This document shows positions 47,265 to 56,145 of a stretch of 64,000 nt of DNA, piece after piece. The stretch is taken from contig NZ_JABBND010000001.1 in NCBI RefSeq assembly GCF_012933465.1, positions 992,001 through 1,056,000 on the forward strand, given 5' to 3'. Numbering within the stretch: position 1 is the first letter of the stretch; each line of letters begins with the position of its first letter. This DNA is from Actinomycetospora sp. TBRC 11914 (GTDB taxonomy: Bacteria > Actinomycetota > Actinomycetes > Mycobacteriales > Pseudonocardiaceae). The position numbers and the translations under genes were made by a program. The notes below the pieces were generated by a model. That model was not told the DNA's origin. It saw only the letters and a program-made list of their open reading frames with translations, and did no database searches.

Positions 47265-48242
47265 TCAGCCGCCCGGGCCGTGGGGAGCCCGGCGCACGTT
47301 CAGCCTCCCACGCACGCGGATGACCTCCAAGCCGCCCGGGAGTGACGGTGGCCCCTGTCCGCGCCACCGGCCCACGAGCGCGTCGACGGCGCGCAGCTGG
47401 GCGTCGTCGAACCCGTGCACCCCGCACCCGGCGAGCCACGCCCGCAGCACCCGCCGTCGCACCGCCGCGGGCAGCGGCGCCAGGTGGGCCGCGTCGAGGG
47501 CGCCGTCGGTGTCCCGGGCCCCGGGGAGGACCTCGGCGGCCGCGGCGTCGAGCGCGGCGTCGTCGTCAGCGAGCTGGGCGGCGGTGCGGGCCAGCGCCTC
47601 CGCGACGCCCCCGGCCAGGACGTCCTCGAGCAGCGGCAGCACCTCGTGGCGCAGGCGCACCCGGGTGTAGCGGGGGTCGTCGTTGTGCGGGTCCTCCCAC
47701 GGCTCGAGCCCGGCCTCGGCGCAGGCCGCGCGCGTCGTCGCCCGCCGCACGCCGAGCAGGGGCCGGCACCAGGGCGGGTCCCAGATCCGCATGCCCGCCA
47801 GCGAGCGCGCCCCCGACCCGCGCCCGAGCCCGAGCAGCACCGTCTCGGCCTGGTCGTCGAGGGTGTGCCCCAGCAGCACCGGCGCGTGCCCGCGGGCGGC
47901 CGACTCGCCCACGAGCGCCGCGTACCGCGCCCGGCGCGCGGCCCCCTCCGGACCGTCGCCCGCCGTCGCGACCTCGACGGTCGCGACCCGGGCGTCCACC
48001 CCCAGGTCCCGCAGCACCCCGCACGCCGTGCGCGCGACCTCGTCCGACCCCGGCTGCAGGCCGTGGTCGACGACGACCCCGTGGACGGGTACCGCCGCCA
48101 CGTGCGCCGTCGCGGCGGCGAGGGCCAGCGAGTCGGCGCCGCCGGAGCAGGCGACGACGACGGCGGGCGCGGCCGGCAGGGAGCCCAGCGCGGTCCGGAC
48201 CGCGCGGCGCACCTCCGCCGTCGCGGGCCCGACGCGGGTCAT
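47265..48242 (-). CDS. tilS: tRNA(Ile)-lysidine synthetase
   Basis: TilS attaches lysine to C34 of the tRNA(Ile) that reads AUA. The 325-residue PP-loop ATPase has SGGADS at 33-38, the VVDHGLQPGSDEVA segment, GHTLDDQAETVLLGLGRGSG and the RPLLGVRRATTRA region with NDDPRYTRVRLRHEVLPLLE. As in other actinobacteria the C-terminal domain is shorter than in E. coli. The ATG overlaps the stop of the zinc protease gene by one base (TGATG). Confidence 0.95.
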   Translation of the reverse strand: MTRVGPATAEVRRAVRTALGSLPAAPAVVVACSGGADSLALAAATAHVAAVPVHGVVVDHGLQPGSDEVARTACGVLRDLGVDARVATVEVATAGDGPEGAARRARYAALVGESAARGHAPVLLGHTLDDQAETVLLGLGRGSGARSLAGMRIWDPPWCRPLLGVRRATTRAACAEAGLEPWEDPHNDDPRYTRVRLRHEVLPLLEDVLAGGVAEALARTAAQLADDDAALDAAAAEVLPGARDTDGALDAAHLAPLPAAVRRRVLRAWLAGCGVHGFDDAQLRAVDALVGRWRGQGPPSLPGGLEVIRVRGRLNVRRAPHGPGG

Positions 48243-49336
48243 CAGCCGTGGACGCGCCGGACCCAGGCCGCCGGGTCGGTGATCTCGGCGCGGCGCGGCA
48301 GCGTCTCGGGCGAGGTCCACACGGCGTTGAACCCCTCCATGCCGACGGTGCCGACGACCTGGTCGACGAAGACCCGGCCCTGCTCGTACTGCTGGATCTT
48401 CGCCTGCACGCCCAGGAGCACCCGCAGCAGCCGGTCGACCGGGCCACCCCCGCGCCGCCGTGCCGAGAACCGGCGGCGGATCACCTCGACGGTCGGGACC
48501 ACCGCCGGCCCGACCTCGTCCATGACGTGCTCGGCGTGCCCCTCGAGCAGCGTGGTCAGCGCGAGCAGCCGGTCGAGGATCGCGCCCTGCTCCGGGCCCT
48601 GGATCAGCTCGAGCAGCGAGACGTCGGCGCGGGAGCGGAGGGCCTTCACGACGTCGGGCAGCCGCTCCATGGCCGCGCTGACCCCGCTCTCCATCCCGGA
48701 GGCGAACGTCGTGACCTCGTCGCGGAAGTGGTCGCGCAGCCAGGGCACCGCGGTGAACTGCAGCCGGTGGGTGGCCTCGTGGACGCAGACCCACAGCGCG
48801 AAGTCCTCGGCGTCGACGTCGAGCGCCTCGCGGGCCGCGGTGACGTTGGGGGCGACGAGCAGGAGCTGCCCGGCGCGGGCCGGTCCGGCGAACGGGTCGT
48901 ACTGGCCGAGCACCTTGGTCGAGAGGAAGGCGAGCAGGCCGCCCATCTGTGCGGCGGCGACCGAGGAGGTCACCTCCCCGGCGACCCGCCCGAGCGTCGA
49001 CGGCTTGCCGCCGCGCGCGGTCGGCAGCACGACGCCGGACGTGAGCTCGGCGATGCCCTCGGTGGCCGACGTGATCCAGCCGGGGCGGTCGACGACGGCG
49101 GCGGCGGGCACCGGCAGGCCGACGCCGAGCCCGGTCAGGTCCCGGACGTGGCCCTCGCCCCGGCGGGCGCCCTCGGCGAGCCGGGCGACCTCGGCCGCCG
49201 CCTCGTCGGCGGAGACGGCGGGCCCGGGCGGCACCAGGGCCGTGCCGGTGGAGGCGGCGAGCCCCCAGCGCACGGGCAGGCCGGTGGGTCGGCCCGCGGC
49301 CCGGTCGGTCGGGGCGGGGGTGTCCTGGACGGTCAC
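48242..49336 (-). CDS. DUF2342 zinc-dependent metalloprotease-like protein
   Basis: A 364-residue protein with a zincin motif HEATH (186-190) preceded by EDFALWVCV, and later EGHAEHVMDEVGP, which may supply the third ligand. This matches the DUF2342/'coenzyme F420 biosynthesis-associated' family (Rv3626c), always next to tilS and dacB in actinobacteria. No signal peptide, so cytoplasmic. Substrate unknown. Stop and the tilS start overlap; dacB ends 24 bases upstream. Confidence 0.85.
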   Translation of the reverse strand: MTVQDTPAPTDRAAGRPTGLPVRWGLAASTGTALVPPGPAVSADEAAAEVARLAEGARRGEGHVRDLTGLGVGLPVPAAAVVDRPGWITSATEGIAELTSGVVLPTARGGKPSTLGRVAGEVTSSVAAAQMGGLLAFLSTKVLGQYDPFAGPARAGQLLLVAPNVTAAREALDVDAEDFALWVCVHEATHRLQFTAVPWLRDHFRDEVTTFASGMESGVSAAMERLPDVVKALRSRADVSLLELIQGPEQGAILDRLLALTTLLEGHAEHVMDEVGPAVVPTVEVIRRRFSARRRGGGPVDRLLRVLLGVQAKIQQYEQGRVFVDQVVGTVGMEGFNAVWTSPETLPRRAEITDPAAWVRRVHG

Positions 49337-49360
49337 TCCTCCACCGTACGGCGGCCGCGC

Positions 49361-50878
49361 TCAGCGGCAGCCGCACCCGCGCAGCGCCGCGGCCAGCGCG
49401 TCCAGTCGCGGGCGGGCCCCGACCGGGTCGGGGCCGTTGGACATGAACGCGAAGACGAGCAGGCGCCCGTCGTCGTCGGGGACCACCCCGGCGAGCGCGT
49501 TGGTGCCGGTGAGGGTCCCGGTCTTGGCCCGGACGTACCCGCGGGCGTCGCCGTTGGGCGTGTCCGGGGTGAAGCGGTCGACGAGCGTGCCGGTGCCGGC
49601 CGCGATCGGGAGCCCGTCGAGGACCGGGCGCAGGGCCGGGGTCCGCGGGTCGGCGCCGAGGGGCGCCGCGGCCGGGGTGAGCACCGACGCGAGGACCGAG
49701 GCCGGGATGCGGTCGTTCGTCGAGAGCCCCGAGGTGTCCGAGAGGGTCACCGACGACACGTCGACCCCGTGCGCGGCGAGGGTCTTCGTCACCGACGACG
49801 CGGCGCCGTCGAACGAGGCCGGGGCGCCGGCCTTCCGGGCGACCTCCCGACCGATCGCCTCGGCGAGGACGTTGTCGGAGTTGGTCAGCGCGGTGTGGAT
49901 CAGCTCGGTCAGCGGCGGCGACTGGACGGTGCCGAGCACCCGCGCGTTCGCGGGCCCGGACCCCTGCTCGACCTGCACGGCGGCGCCGAGCCGCTGACCC
50001 AGCGCGTGCCCGACGTCCTCGGTGGGGGTGGCAGTGCGGGCGCCGTCGAGGGCGGTCGGGTCGAGCCGGCCGCCGTCGAGCATCGCCGGGACCATCGGGG
50101 TGAGGTTGCCGCCAGCGATGTCGGCCGGATCCCAGCCGGCGGCGAGCAGGGGGCCGCTGTAGCGGGAGTCGTCGACGTAGACGGTGGACAACGGCGCGGT
50201 CCCGCGGGCGGCCCGGACCTGGGCGACGAGGTCGTCGAGGTGGGCGGCGCCCGGGTAGACCGAGTCGCGGCCGTCGGGCAGCGAGGACAGCGTGGGGTCG
50301 CCGCCGCCGACGAGCACCACCGAGTCGGGGGTCGGGCCGGCGACGACGGTCGTCGTGAACCGGGTCTCGGGGTCGAGCGAGAGCAGCGCGGCCGACGTCG
50401 TCAGGAGCTTCGTCGACGACGCGGGCACCTGCGGCTCGGCCGGGTTGCGCTGCCACAGCGGCTGCTGGGGGTGCGCGGGGTCGACGACGACGCCCGTCAG
50501 GTCACCCAGGCCGGCGACGCGGCCGTCGAGCACGCCCGCCACCCCGGCCGCCGTCGGCGTGGGCGCCCCGGCGGGGAGCGGGCCGAGCTGCGGGACGAAG
50601 GCCACGGGCGCCGGCGGGTCCACCGCCGCGGACACGGGGAGGCCGAGCCGGCGGGCCAGGCCCGGCGCGGTCAGGACGGCCGCGGTCCCTGCCCCGACCA
50701 CCAGCAGGAGCACGACCAGCCCGACGAGCAGCCGTTGGGCGATCCGCCGCGAGCGGGGGACCTCGGCGCGGTGACCGCCGCCGCGACGCCTCGTCGGGGG
50801 TTCGTCGGGTGTGCCTGGCGTGCCGTCGTCACCCGCCGGGGTGGACCCCGCACGGTGACCGACACCACTCGCCGTCAC
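49361..50878 (-). CDS. dacB: D-alanyl-D-alanine carboxypeptidase/endopeptidase (PBP4 type)
   Basis: A 505-residue low-molecular-weight penicillin-binding protein of the PBP4 (S13) class, trimming or opening peptidoglycan cross-links. It has a cytoplasmic Arg/Gly-rich start, one membrane anchor (about 48-70), and the serine-enzyme motifs SxxK (SSTK, 154-157), SxN (NSDNVLAEAI) and KTG (RAKTGTLTGTNALAG). The S13-type insertion between SxxK and SxN is present. GTG start with GGAAGGAG. It starts the dacB-protease-tilS-hpt operon and is divergent from ppa. Confidence 0.94.
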   Translation of the reverse strand: MTASGVGHRAGSTPAGDDGTPGTPDEPPTRRRGGGHRAEVPRSRRIAQRLLVGLVVLLLVVGAGTAAVLTAPGLARRLGLPVSAAVDPPAPVAFVPQLGPLPAGAPTPTAAGVAGVLDGRVAGLGDLTGVVVDPAHPQQPLWQRNPAEPQVPASSTKLLTTSAALLSLDPETRFTTTVVAGPTPDSVVLVGGGDPTLSSLPDGRDSVYPGAAHLDDLVAQVRAARGTAPLSTVYVDDSRYSGPLLAAGWDPADIAGGNLTPMVPAMLDGGRLDPTALDGARTATPTEDVGHALGQRLGAAVQVEQGSGPANARVLGTVQSPPLTELIHTALTNSDNVLAEAIGREVARKAGAPASFDGAASSVTKTLAAHGVDVSSVTLSDTSGLSTNDRIPASVLASVLTPAAAPLGADPRTPALRPVLDGLPIAAGTGTLVDRFTPDTPNGDARGYVRAKTGTLTGTNALAGVVPDDDGRLLVFAFMSNGPDPVGARPRLDALAAALRGCGCR

Positions 50879-51106
50879 ACAGCTCCTTCCCGTCGCTGCG
50901 CTCGACCCCGGGCCACCTCACCCTTGCGACCAGACCCACTCCCCGCCGTCACCGCGGAGCCGTCGCGATGCGACACACTAGACGCGACCGACGACGGTTC
51001 CCGGGTCCGGTCGGGTGACGAGGCCCGGACACGGACGGGAACGATCCCCGAGCGGGGACACAGCAGCCGCGGCCCGGGCCGCGGCGTGGAGCAGTGAGGA
51101 CGCGCC

Positions 51107-51589
51107 GTGGAGTTCGACGTTCTGATCGAGATCCCCAAGGGTCAGCGGAACAAGTACGAGATGGACCACGAGTCCAACCGCCTGCGTCTGGACCGCACCC
51201 TCTTCACCGCCACGCAGTACCCGGCCGACTACGGCTACATCGAGAACACCCTCGGCCTCGACGGCGACCCGCTGGACGCGCTGGTGCTCGTCCAGGAGCC
51301 GACCTTCCCCGGCTGCCTGATCCTCTCCCGCGCCATCGGCATGTTCCGCATGACCGACGAGAAGGGCGGCGACGACAAGGTGCTCTGCGTCCCCTCGGGC
51401 GACCCGCGCCAGGAGCACCTGCGCGACATCCACCACCTCTCGGAGTACGACCGCCTCGAGATCCAGCACTTCTTCGAGGTCTACAAGGACCTCGAGCCCG
51501 GCAAGAGCGTCGAGGGCGCGTCCTGGGTCGGGCGTTCGGACGCCGAGCAGGAGATCCGCGAGTCGCTCAAGCGCGCCGAGAACCACTGA
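51107..51589 (+). CDS. ppa: Inorganic pyrophosphatase
   Basis: Hydrolyses pyrophosphate from biosynthesis, pulling those reactions forward. The 160-residue class I enzyme shows [20 protein letters not shown], the metal-binding [20 protein letters not shown] with the Asp cluster and [15 protein letters not shown]. Two His residues in DIHHLSEY are usual for mycobacterial-type PPases. GTG start with GTGAGGA upstream. The divergent gap to dacB (228 bases) holds both promoters. The gene ends 11 bases before a strong hairpin. Confidence 0.97.
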   Translation: MEFDVLIEIPKGQRNKYEMDHESNRLRLDRTLFTATQYPADYGYIENTLGLDGDPLDALVLVQEPTFPGCLILSRAIGMFRMTDEKGGDDKVLCVPSGDPRQEHLRDIHHLSEYDRLEIQHFFEVYKDLEPGKSVEGASWVGRSDAEQEIRESLKRAENH

Positions 51590-51600
51590 GGCGCCGACGT

Positions 51601-51648
51601 ACGAACGGCCGGTTCGTGACCTTCTTCGGTCACGAACCGGCCGTTCGT
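51601..51648. terminator. ACGAACG-type hairpin between ppa and MFS gene
   Basis: A perfect 20-base stem: ACGAACGGCCGGTTCGTGAC (51601-51620) and its complement (51629-51648) around an 8-base loop CTTCTTCG. It lies between convergent stops (51589 and 51672), so it should terminate both. It shares ACGAACG...CGTTCGT ends with the hairpin at 2504-2556. Confidence 0.85.
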
Positions 51649-51671
51649 GCTGACGCGGGTGGGCCCCGCGG

Positions 51672-54467
51672 CTACCGCGTGACCGGCAGCGGCGTCGTGC
51701 CGGCGTCGAGGTCGGTCTCGGTCGGGCCGTCGAGCGCCGACGGGGTGGCCGGACGCGGGGGCTCGACGACCAGCTCGACGGGCTCCCCGCCGTCGCGCTC
51801 CACGGTCACCTGGGCCGTCACGGGGGCATAGCCGCTCGCGGTGAGCAGGTAGCGGCCCTCGGTCAGGTCCTCGATCGCGAAGCGCCCGGTGCCGTCGGTG
51901 ACGGTCGAGGCGACGACGCGGCCGTCGGCGCCCATGAGCACCACGAGCGACTCGGGCACCGACCGGCCCGAGCTCGACGTGACCCGGCCGCGCACCGCGT
52001 GGCGCACGACCGGCACCCGCACGTCGTGCCGCGTGCCCCGCCGGCCCGCGGGCGACGGCGCGGCCACGACGAGCCGGTCGGCCACCGGCTCCCGCCCGGG
52101 CGCCAGCACCGCGACGGTGTAGGTGCCGGGCTCGAGCTCCGGGCACTCCCACGTGCCGTCCGTGCCGGTCCGCCGGACCGCGCGCACCCCGCCGGAGGCG
52201 TCGGTGACGGTCACGGTCGCGCCGACCACCGGGAGGTCGGCGACGTCACGCACCGAGCCGCTGACCGGGGTGGCCCGGCGCAGCACGAACCGGCGGTGCA
52301 CCGGCGCCCCCTCGAGGGCGACCAGCTCGGCGTGCGGGCGGAAGACCTGCGGGTTGGCGACGACGACGTAGCTGCCGGCGCCCGGCGCGTGCAGGCGGAA
52401 CGAGCCGTCGGCCGCGGAGAACGTGCGGTCGACGACGGTGCCGTCCAGGGCGTGCAGGGCCATCGGGACCCCGACGAGGCCGTCGTCGACGCCGTGGCCG
52501 AAGCGGTCCGCGTCGGAGCGCTCCGCGGTGTCGGCGAGGGTGCCGAGGACGACGGAGTCACCGTGGTGGGCCGGGGCGACCTCGGGGGCCTCGTGCCGGC
52601 CGTGCGTCGAGCGCGGCACCGGCGAGGGCCGGGCACCGTCGACGAGCCGGGCCGTGCGGTCGCTGCCCGCGGCCCCCGCCGCGCCCACCGGGGGTGAGGA
52701 CACCGGGACGTCGAGACCGCCGCGCGCCGGGCCGGTGACCTCGGCCGCGGAGTCGACCGAGCCCGGCCCGCGACCCGGACCGGCCTCCTCGGCCTGCCGG
52801 GCCTGGATGCCCGACGTCGTGCGCAGCGGGACCTCCTTGAGGAACCAGATCAGCACGAACCCGACGGCGATGACGATGGCCGCGACCAGGAAGACGAGGT
52901 CCATGGACTGGGCGAAGCCGGCGAAGTAGGGCTCGGCGATCCGCGGGTCCATCCGCTGCAGGATCGAGGAGTCCTGCACGACCTGTGCCACGCCGACGGC
53001 CGGGTTCGCGCCCGCCGCGTTGGCCGGGTTCGCCGCGACGGACGGGTCGGCCAGGGCGGCCTGGAAGGACGGCGAGGCGGCGGCGCCCCGGAAGGCCGAG
53101 ACGATGTTGCCGCCGACCGTCGAGAACAGGATCGACAGGAACACCGAGACGCCGAGCGTCCCGCCCATCTGGCGGAAGAACGTGGCCGACGCGGTAGCGA
53201 CACCCATGTCCGAGGCCGGCACCGCGTTCTGCACCGCGAGCACCAGGGTCTGCATGCAGTTCCCGAGCCCCAGGCCGAACACGACCATGAGGACCGCGAT
53301 CTCCCAGTACGGCGTGTCGGCGTGCAGCAGGAAGTGGAAGAGGAGCATCCCCACGGTCATCAGGCCGAGGCCGATCACCGGGAACACCTTGTAGCGCCCG
53401 GTGCGGCTGGTGAGCTGACCGGAGACGATCGACGCGAGCATCAGCCCGCCGACCAGCGGGATCATCTGCAGGCCCGCCTGCGTCGGGGTCGACCCGTTCA
53501 CGATCTGGAGGTACTGCGGGACGATCGCGATGCCGCCGAACATGCCGATGCCGGTGATGATCGCGATGACCGTGGTGAGCGAGAAGACGCCGTTGCGGAA
53601 CAGCCGTAGCGGCAGCAGGGCGTCGTCGCCGTAGGCCCGCTCCGCGACCACGAACGCGATCAGCCCGACGACACCGATGCCGTAGCAGAGCAGCGCGCTG
53701 CCCGAGCCCCAGCCCCAGCTCTGGCCCTGCTCGGCGACGATCAGCAGCGGGACGAGCGCCACGGCCAGCGAGACCGCGCCCGGCCAGTCGATGCGCCGCT
53801 CGCGCCGGGTGTGCGGGAGGTTCAGCACCCGCCACACGACGGCGAACGCGGCGATCCCGATCGGGACGTTGACGAGGAAGACCCACCGCCAGCCGTCGAT
53901 GCCGATGATGGAGTCGGTCCCGGCGAAGAACCCGCCGACGACCGGCCCGATGACGCTGGACGTCCCGAACACCGCGAGGAAGTAGCCCTGGTACCGGGCG
54001 CGCTCCCGCGGCGGCACGATGTCGCCGATGATCGTGAGCGCGAGGCTCATGAGCCCGCCGGCGCCGATGCCCTGGAGGGCGCGGAACCCCGCGAGCTCGT
54101 ACATCGACGTCGAGATCGTGCAGAGGACCGAGCCGATGACGAAGACGCCGATCGCGAACAGGAAGAACGGCTTGCGGCCGTAGAGGTCGGAGAGCTTGCC
54201 GTACAGCGGCGTCGAGATCGTGGCGGTGATCAGGTAGGCCGTCGTCGCCCAGGCCTGCAGGTTCAGACCGTTCAGGTCGTCGGCGATGGTGCGGATCGAC
54301 GTGGAGACGATGTTCTGGTCGAGCGCGGCCAGGAACATGCCGAGCAGGAGCCCGGACAGGATCGTCAGCACCTGGCGGTGGGTGAAGCCGCCCGTCGCGT
54401 TGCCCGCCGGCGCGGGTCTCGCGCCGGTGGTGCCGACCGCCGGGGACGACGCGGTCGTGGTGGTCAT
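51672..54467 (-). CDS. DHA2-type MFS transporter fused to carboxypeptidase-regulatory-like domains
   Basis: A 931-residue protein. Residues about 25-560 form a 14-helix drug:proton antiporter (DHA2/EmrB type) with ALDQNIVSTSIRTIADDLN, YGKLSDLYGRKP (motif A) and ALQGIGAGGLMSLALTIIGD (motif C region). A cytoplasmic Pro/Gly linker follows. The last about 280 residues hold three tandem Ig-like carboxypeptidase-regulatory domains (repeated pattern G-x-V-x-D-x-x-G-x-F-x-x-x-x-L-x-x-G-x-Y). The tail lies after an even number of helices, so it should be cytoplasmic, which is odd for this domain type. ATG overlaps the MarR stop (ATGA). Confidence 0.85.
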   Translation of the reverse strand: MTTTTASSPAVGTTGARPAPAGNATGGFTHRQVLTILSGLLLGMFLAALDQNIVSTSIRTIADDLNGLNLQAWATTAYLITATISTPLYGKLSDLYGRKPFFLFAIGVFVIGSVLCTISTSMYELAGFRALQGIGAGGLMSLALTIIGDIVPPRERARYQGYFLAVFGTSSVIGPVVGGFFAGTDSIIGIDGWRWVFLVNVPIGIAAFAVVWRVLNLPHTRRERRIDWPGAVSLAVALVPLLIVAEQGQSWGWGSGSALLCYGIGVVGLIAFVVAERAYGDDALLPLRLFRNGVFSLTTVIAIITGIGMFGGIAIVPQYLQIVNGSTPTQAGLQMIPLVGGLMLASIVSGQLTSRTGRYKVFPVIGLGLMTVGMLLFHFLLHADTPYWEIAVLMVVFGLGLGNCMQTLVLAVQNAVPASDMGVATASATFFRQMGGTLGVSVFLSILFSTVGGNIVSAFRGAAASPSFQAALADPSVAANPANAAGANPAVGVAQVVQDSSILQRMDPRIAEPYFAGFAQSMDLVFLVAAIVIAVGFVLIWFLKEVPLRTTSGIQARQAEEAGPGRGPGSVDSAAEVTGPARGGLDVPVSSPPVGAAGAAGSDRTARLVDGARPSPVPRSTHGRHEAPEVAPAHHGDSVVLGTLADTAERSDADRFGHGVDDGLVGVPMALHALDGTVVDRTFSAADGSFRLHAPGAGSYVVVANPQVFRPHAELVALEGAPVHRRFVLRRATPVSGSVRDVADLPVVGATVTVTDASGGVRAVRRTGTDGTWECPELEPGTYTVAVLAPGREPVADRLVVAAPSPAGRRGTRHDVRVPVVRHAVRGRVTSSSGRSVPESLVVLMGADGRVVASTVTDGTGRFAIEDLTEGRYLLTASGYAPVTAQVTVERDGGEPVELVVEPPRPATPSALDGPTETDLDAGTTPLPVTR

Positions 54468-55009
54468 CGGTCCTCCTCCGCGCCCTGGGGGGCGGGGACG
54501 TCGTGGGCTTCGGGGTGGTGCGCCTCGAGCGCGGTGGTGAAGCGGTCCATGAGCTCGACGAGCCGCTCGCGGTCGGTCTCGTCCCAGTCGCTCGTGATGC
54601 GGCTGATCTCGCGGTTGCGGAGGTCGCGGTTGGCCTCGAACACCCGGTGGCCCTCGTCGGTGGCGGCCAGCAGGCACGCGCGGCCGTCCGCGGGGTCGGG
54701 ACGTCGCTCGACGTACCCGATCCGTACGAGCGCGGCGATCTGCCTGCTGACGGTCGAGGGGTCGGAGTGCACGGCCTCGGCGAGCGCGTTCGACCGGTGC
54801 GGCCCGTCGATGACGAGCCGGGCCAGCAGGACGTACGCGGCGCGCTCGACGCCGTCGTCACCCACCCGCCCCTTGGACACCCGCTTGCGCTCCATGAGCC
54901 GGATGAGCCGGATGAGCTGGAGGCCGATCCGGTCCGAGGTGGCCCAGCGCTCGTCGGCCCCCTCGGGGATCGGGGGCGGTCCGGGCGGGGCGCCGATCGC
55001 TGCGTTCAT
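54464..55009 (-). CDS. MarR-family repressor of the MFS gene
   Basis: A 181-residue winged-helix protein: recognition region HRSNALAEAVHSDPSTVSRQ, wing YVERRPDPADGRACLLAATD, C-terminal helices ITSDWDETDRERLVELMDRF. It is directly coupled to the transporter by a 4-base overlap, so it should repress its own operon and release it when a substrate or drug binds. ATG start. Two TACAA repeats lie 12 and 29 bases upstream. Confidence 0.9.
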   Translation of the reverse strand: MNAAIGAPPGPPPIPEGADERWATSDRIGLQLIRLIRLMERKRVSKGRVGDDGVERAAYVLLARLVIDGPHRSNALAEAVHSDPSTVSRQIAALVRIGYVERRPDPADGRACLLAATDEGHRVFEANRDLRNREISRITSDWDETDRERLVELMDRFTTALEAHHPEAHDVPAPQGAEEDR

Positions 55010-55020
55010 TGCGTGCTCCG

Positions 55021-55048
55021 TACAATCGCTTGGTCTCTACAACTATGC
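55021..55048 (-). promoter_or_regulatory. Candidate control region of marR-MFS operon
   Basis: TACAA occurs at 55021-55025 and 55038-55042, 17 bases apart, in a short AT-richer stretch; on the - strand a -10-like CATAGT (55043-55048) lies just upstream of both. The spacing fits a regulator binding near the transcription start. No full palindrome was seen. Confidence 0.35.
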
Positions 55049-55124
55049 ACCTCGACCGGGGCCCGGGCCACTCGGGTACCCGGTCGGGGCGGTGTGATCC
55101 GCGAGTCAGCCGGGCGGGTGGGCT

Positions 55125-55174
55125 GTCAGCGGTGTCGCATCGCAGACGTTGAGCGTCCGGAAAGCCACACTCAC
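55125..55174 (+). repeat. 50-bp intergenic element, copy 4
   Basis: GTCAGCGGTGTCGCATCGCA, then GACGTTGAGC, GTCCGGAAAG and CCACACTCAC; 50 bases. It lies between divergent genes, 40 bases upstream of the enoyl-CoA hydratase ATG, where it could influence that promoter. The first 20 bases are identical to copies 2 and 3. Confidence 0.8.
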
Positions 55175-55214
55175 GACGACCGGTGCTCCCGCCGGATCGC
55201 TAGCGTGCCCGCCC

Positions 55215-56024
55215 ATGAGCGACGAGGCCCCCGACGTGTCCGAACGCTTCGCCGACCGCGTCCGCTACGAGCGCACCGGCCACGTCGCCACCCTCACCTA
55301 CGACCGGCCGGACAAGCTCAACGCGATCGACGGCGCGATGCGCGACGGCCTCAACGCGGCGTTCGCCCGCTTCACCGCCGACGACGAGGCCTGGGTCGGC
55401 ATCGTCACCGGCGCCGGCCGGGCGTTCTGCGCCGGCGCCGACTTCGGCTCGGAGCGCAACCCGGCCGGCGAGTTCCCCGGGTCGTTCTGGGAGCGCCCGA
55501 CGGTGAACTCGTTCGAGTCGGGCTGGGAGCTCCACAAGCCGGTGATCGCCGCGGTGAACGGGCTCTGCCTCGGCTACGGGCTGACGCTCGTGACGTGGTG
55601 CGACTTCGTCGTCGCCTCCGAGCGCGCCACGTTCGGCTACCCGGAGGTGAAGCTCGGGGTCCCGACGATCGTGGGGGCCCTGCGGTTGCCGCAGCGCCTC
55701 GGCTGGCAGCCCGCGATGGAGCTCCTGCTGACCGGGGAGACGATCTCGGCGGCGCGCGCGAAGGAGATCGGGCTCGCGCTGCAGGTGGTGGAGCACGACG
55801 ACGTCCTCCCCGCGGCCGGGCGCCTCGCCGACCGGCTGCTCGCCGGGGCGCCCCTGGCCCAGCGCGCGATCAAGGAGGTCGCGCGCCGGGGCCCGGAGAT
55901 GTCGCAGACGGACGCGATCCGGTTCGGCGAGACGATGCGCCGGGTCGCGGGGGCGACGGAGGACGCGAAGGAGGGCGGCGCGGCGGCCCGGGAGAAGCGC
56001 CCGCCGCGGTGGCAGGGACGCTGA
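55215..56024 (+). CDS. Enoyl-CoA hydratase/isomerase family protein
   Basis: A 269-residue crotonase-fold protein. The oxyanion-hole segments are GIVTGAGRAFCAGADFGSER and KPVIAAVNGLCLGYGLTLVT. The second acidic position is in FGYPEVKLGVPTIVG, as in true hydratases, but the first glutamate position falls in the CLGYG loop and appears to be missing, so isomerase or other crotonase activity is possible. ATG at 55215. It runs convergently toward a thiolase gene and probably belongs to the same acyl-CoA degradation locus. Confidence 0.85.
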   Translation: MSDEAPDVSERFADRVRYERTGHVATLTYDRPDKLNAIDGAMRDGLNAAFARFTADDEAWVGIVTGAGRAFCAGADFGSERNPAGEFPGSFWERPTVNSFESGWELHKPVIAAVNGLCLGYGLTLVTWCDFVVASERATFGYPEVKLGVPTIVGALRLPQRLGWQPAMELLLTGETISAARAKEIGLALQVVEHDDVLPAAGRLADRLLAGAPLAQRAIKEVARRGPEMSQTDAIRFGETMRRVAGATEDAKEGGAAAREKRPPRWQGR

Positions 56025-56045
56025 TCGTCCGGCCGTCCGGCGACG

Positions 56046-56105
56046 GGCACACCAGACCTGTGCCGGGGCCGCCGCGCCTGCTCCACGTGCTCCTGATCGA
56101 GCACG
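56046..56105. terminator. Two hairpins between convergent crotonase and thiolase genes
   Basis: GGCACA and TGTGCC (7-base loop, 56046-56064), then CGTGCTC and GAGCACG (6-base loop, 56086-56105), in the 121-base gap between convergent stops. Each could terminate one transcript. Confidence 0.6.
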
Positions 56106-56145
56106 GGAGCCCGGCGACGGCCGATACGGGACCACCGCTGGCGCG

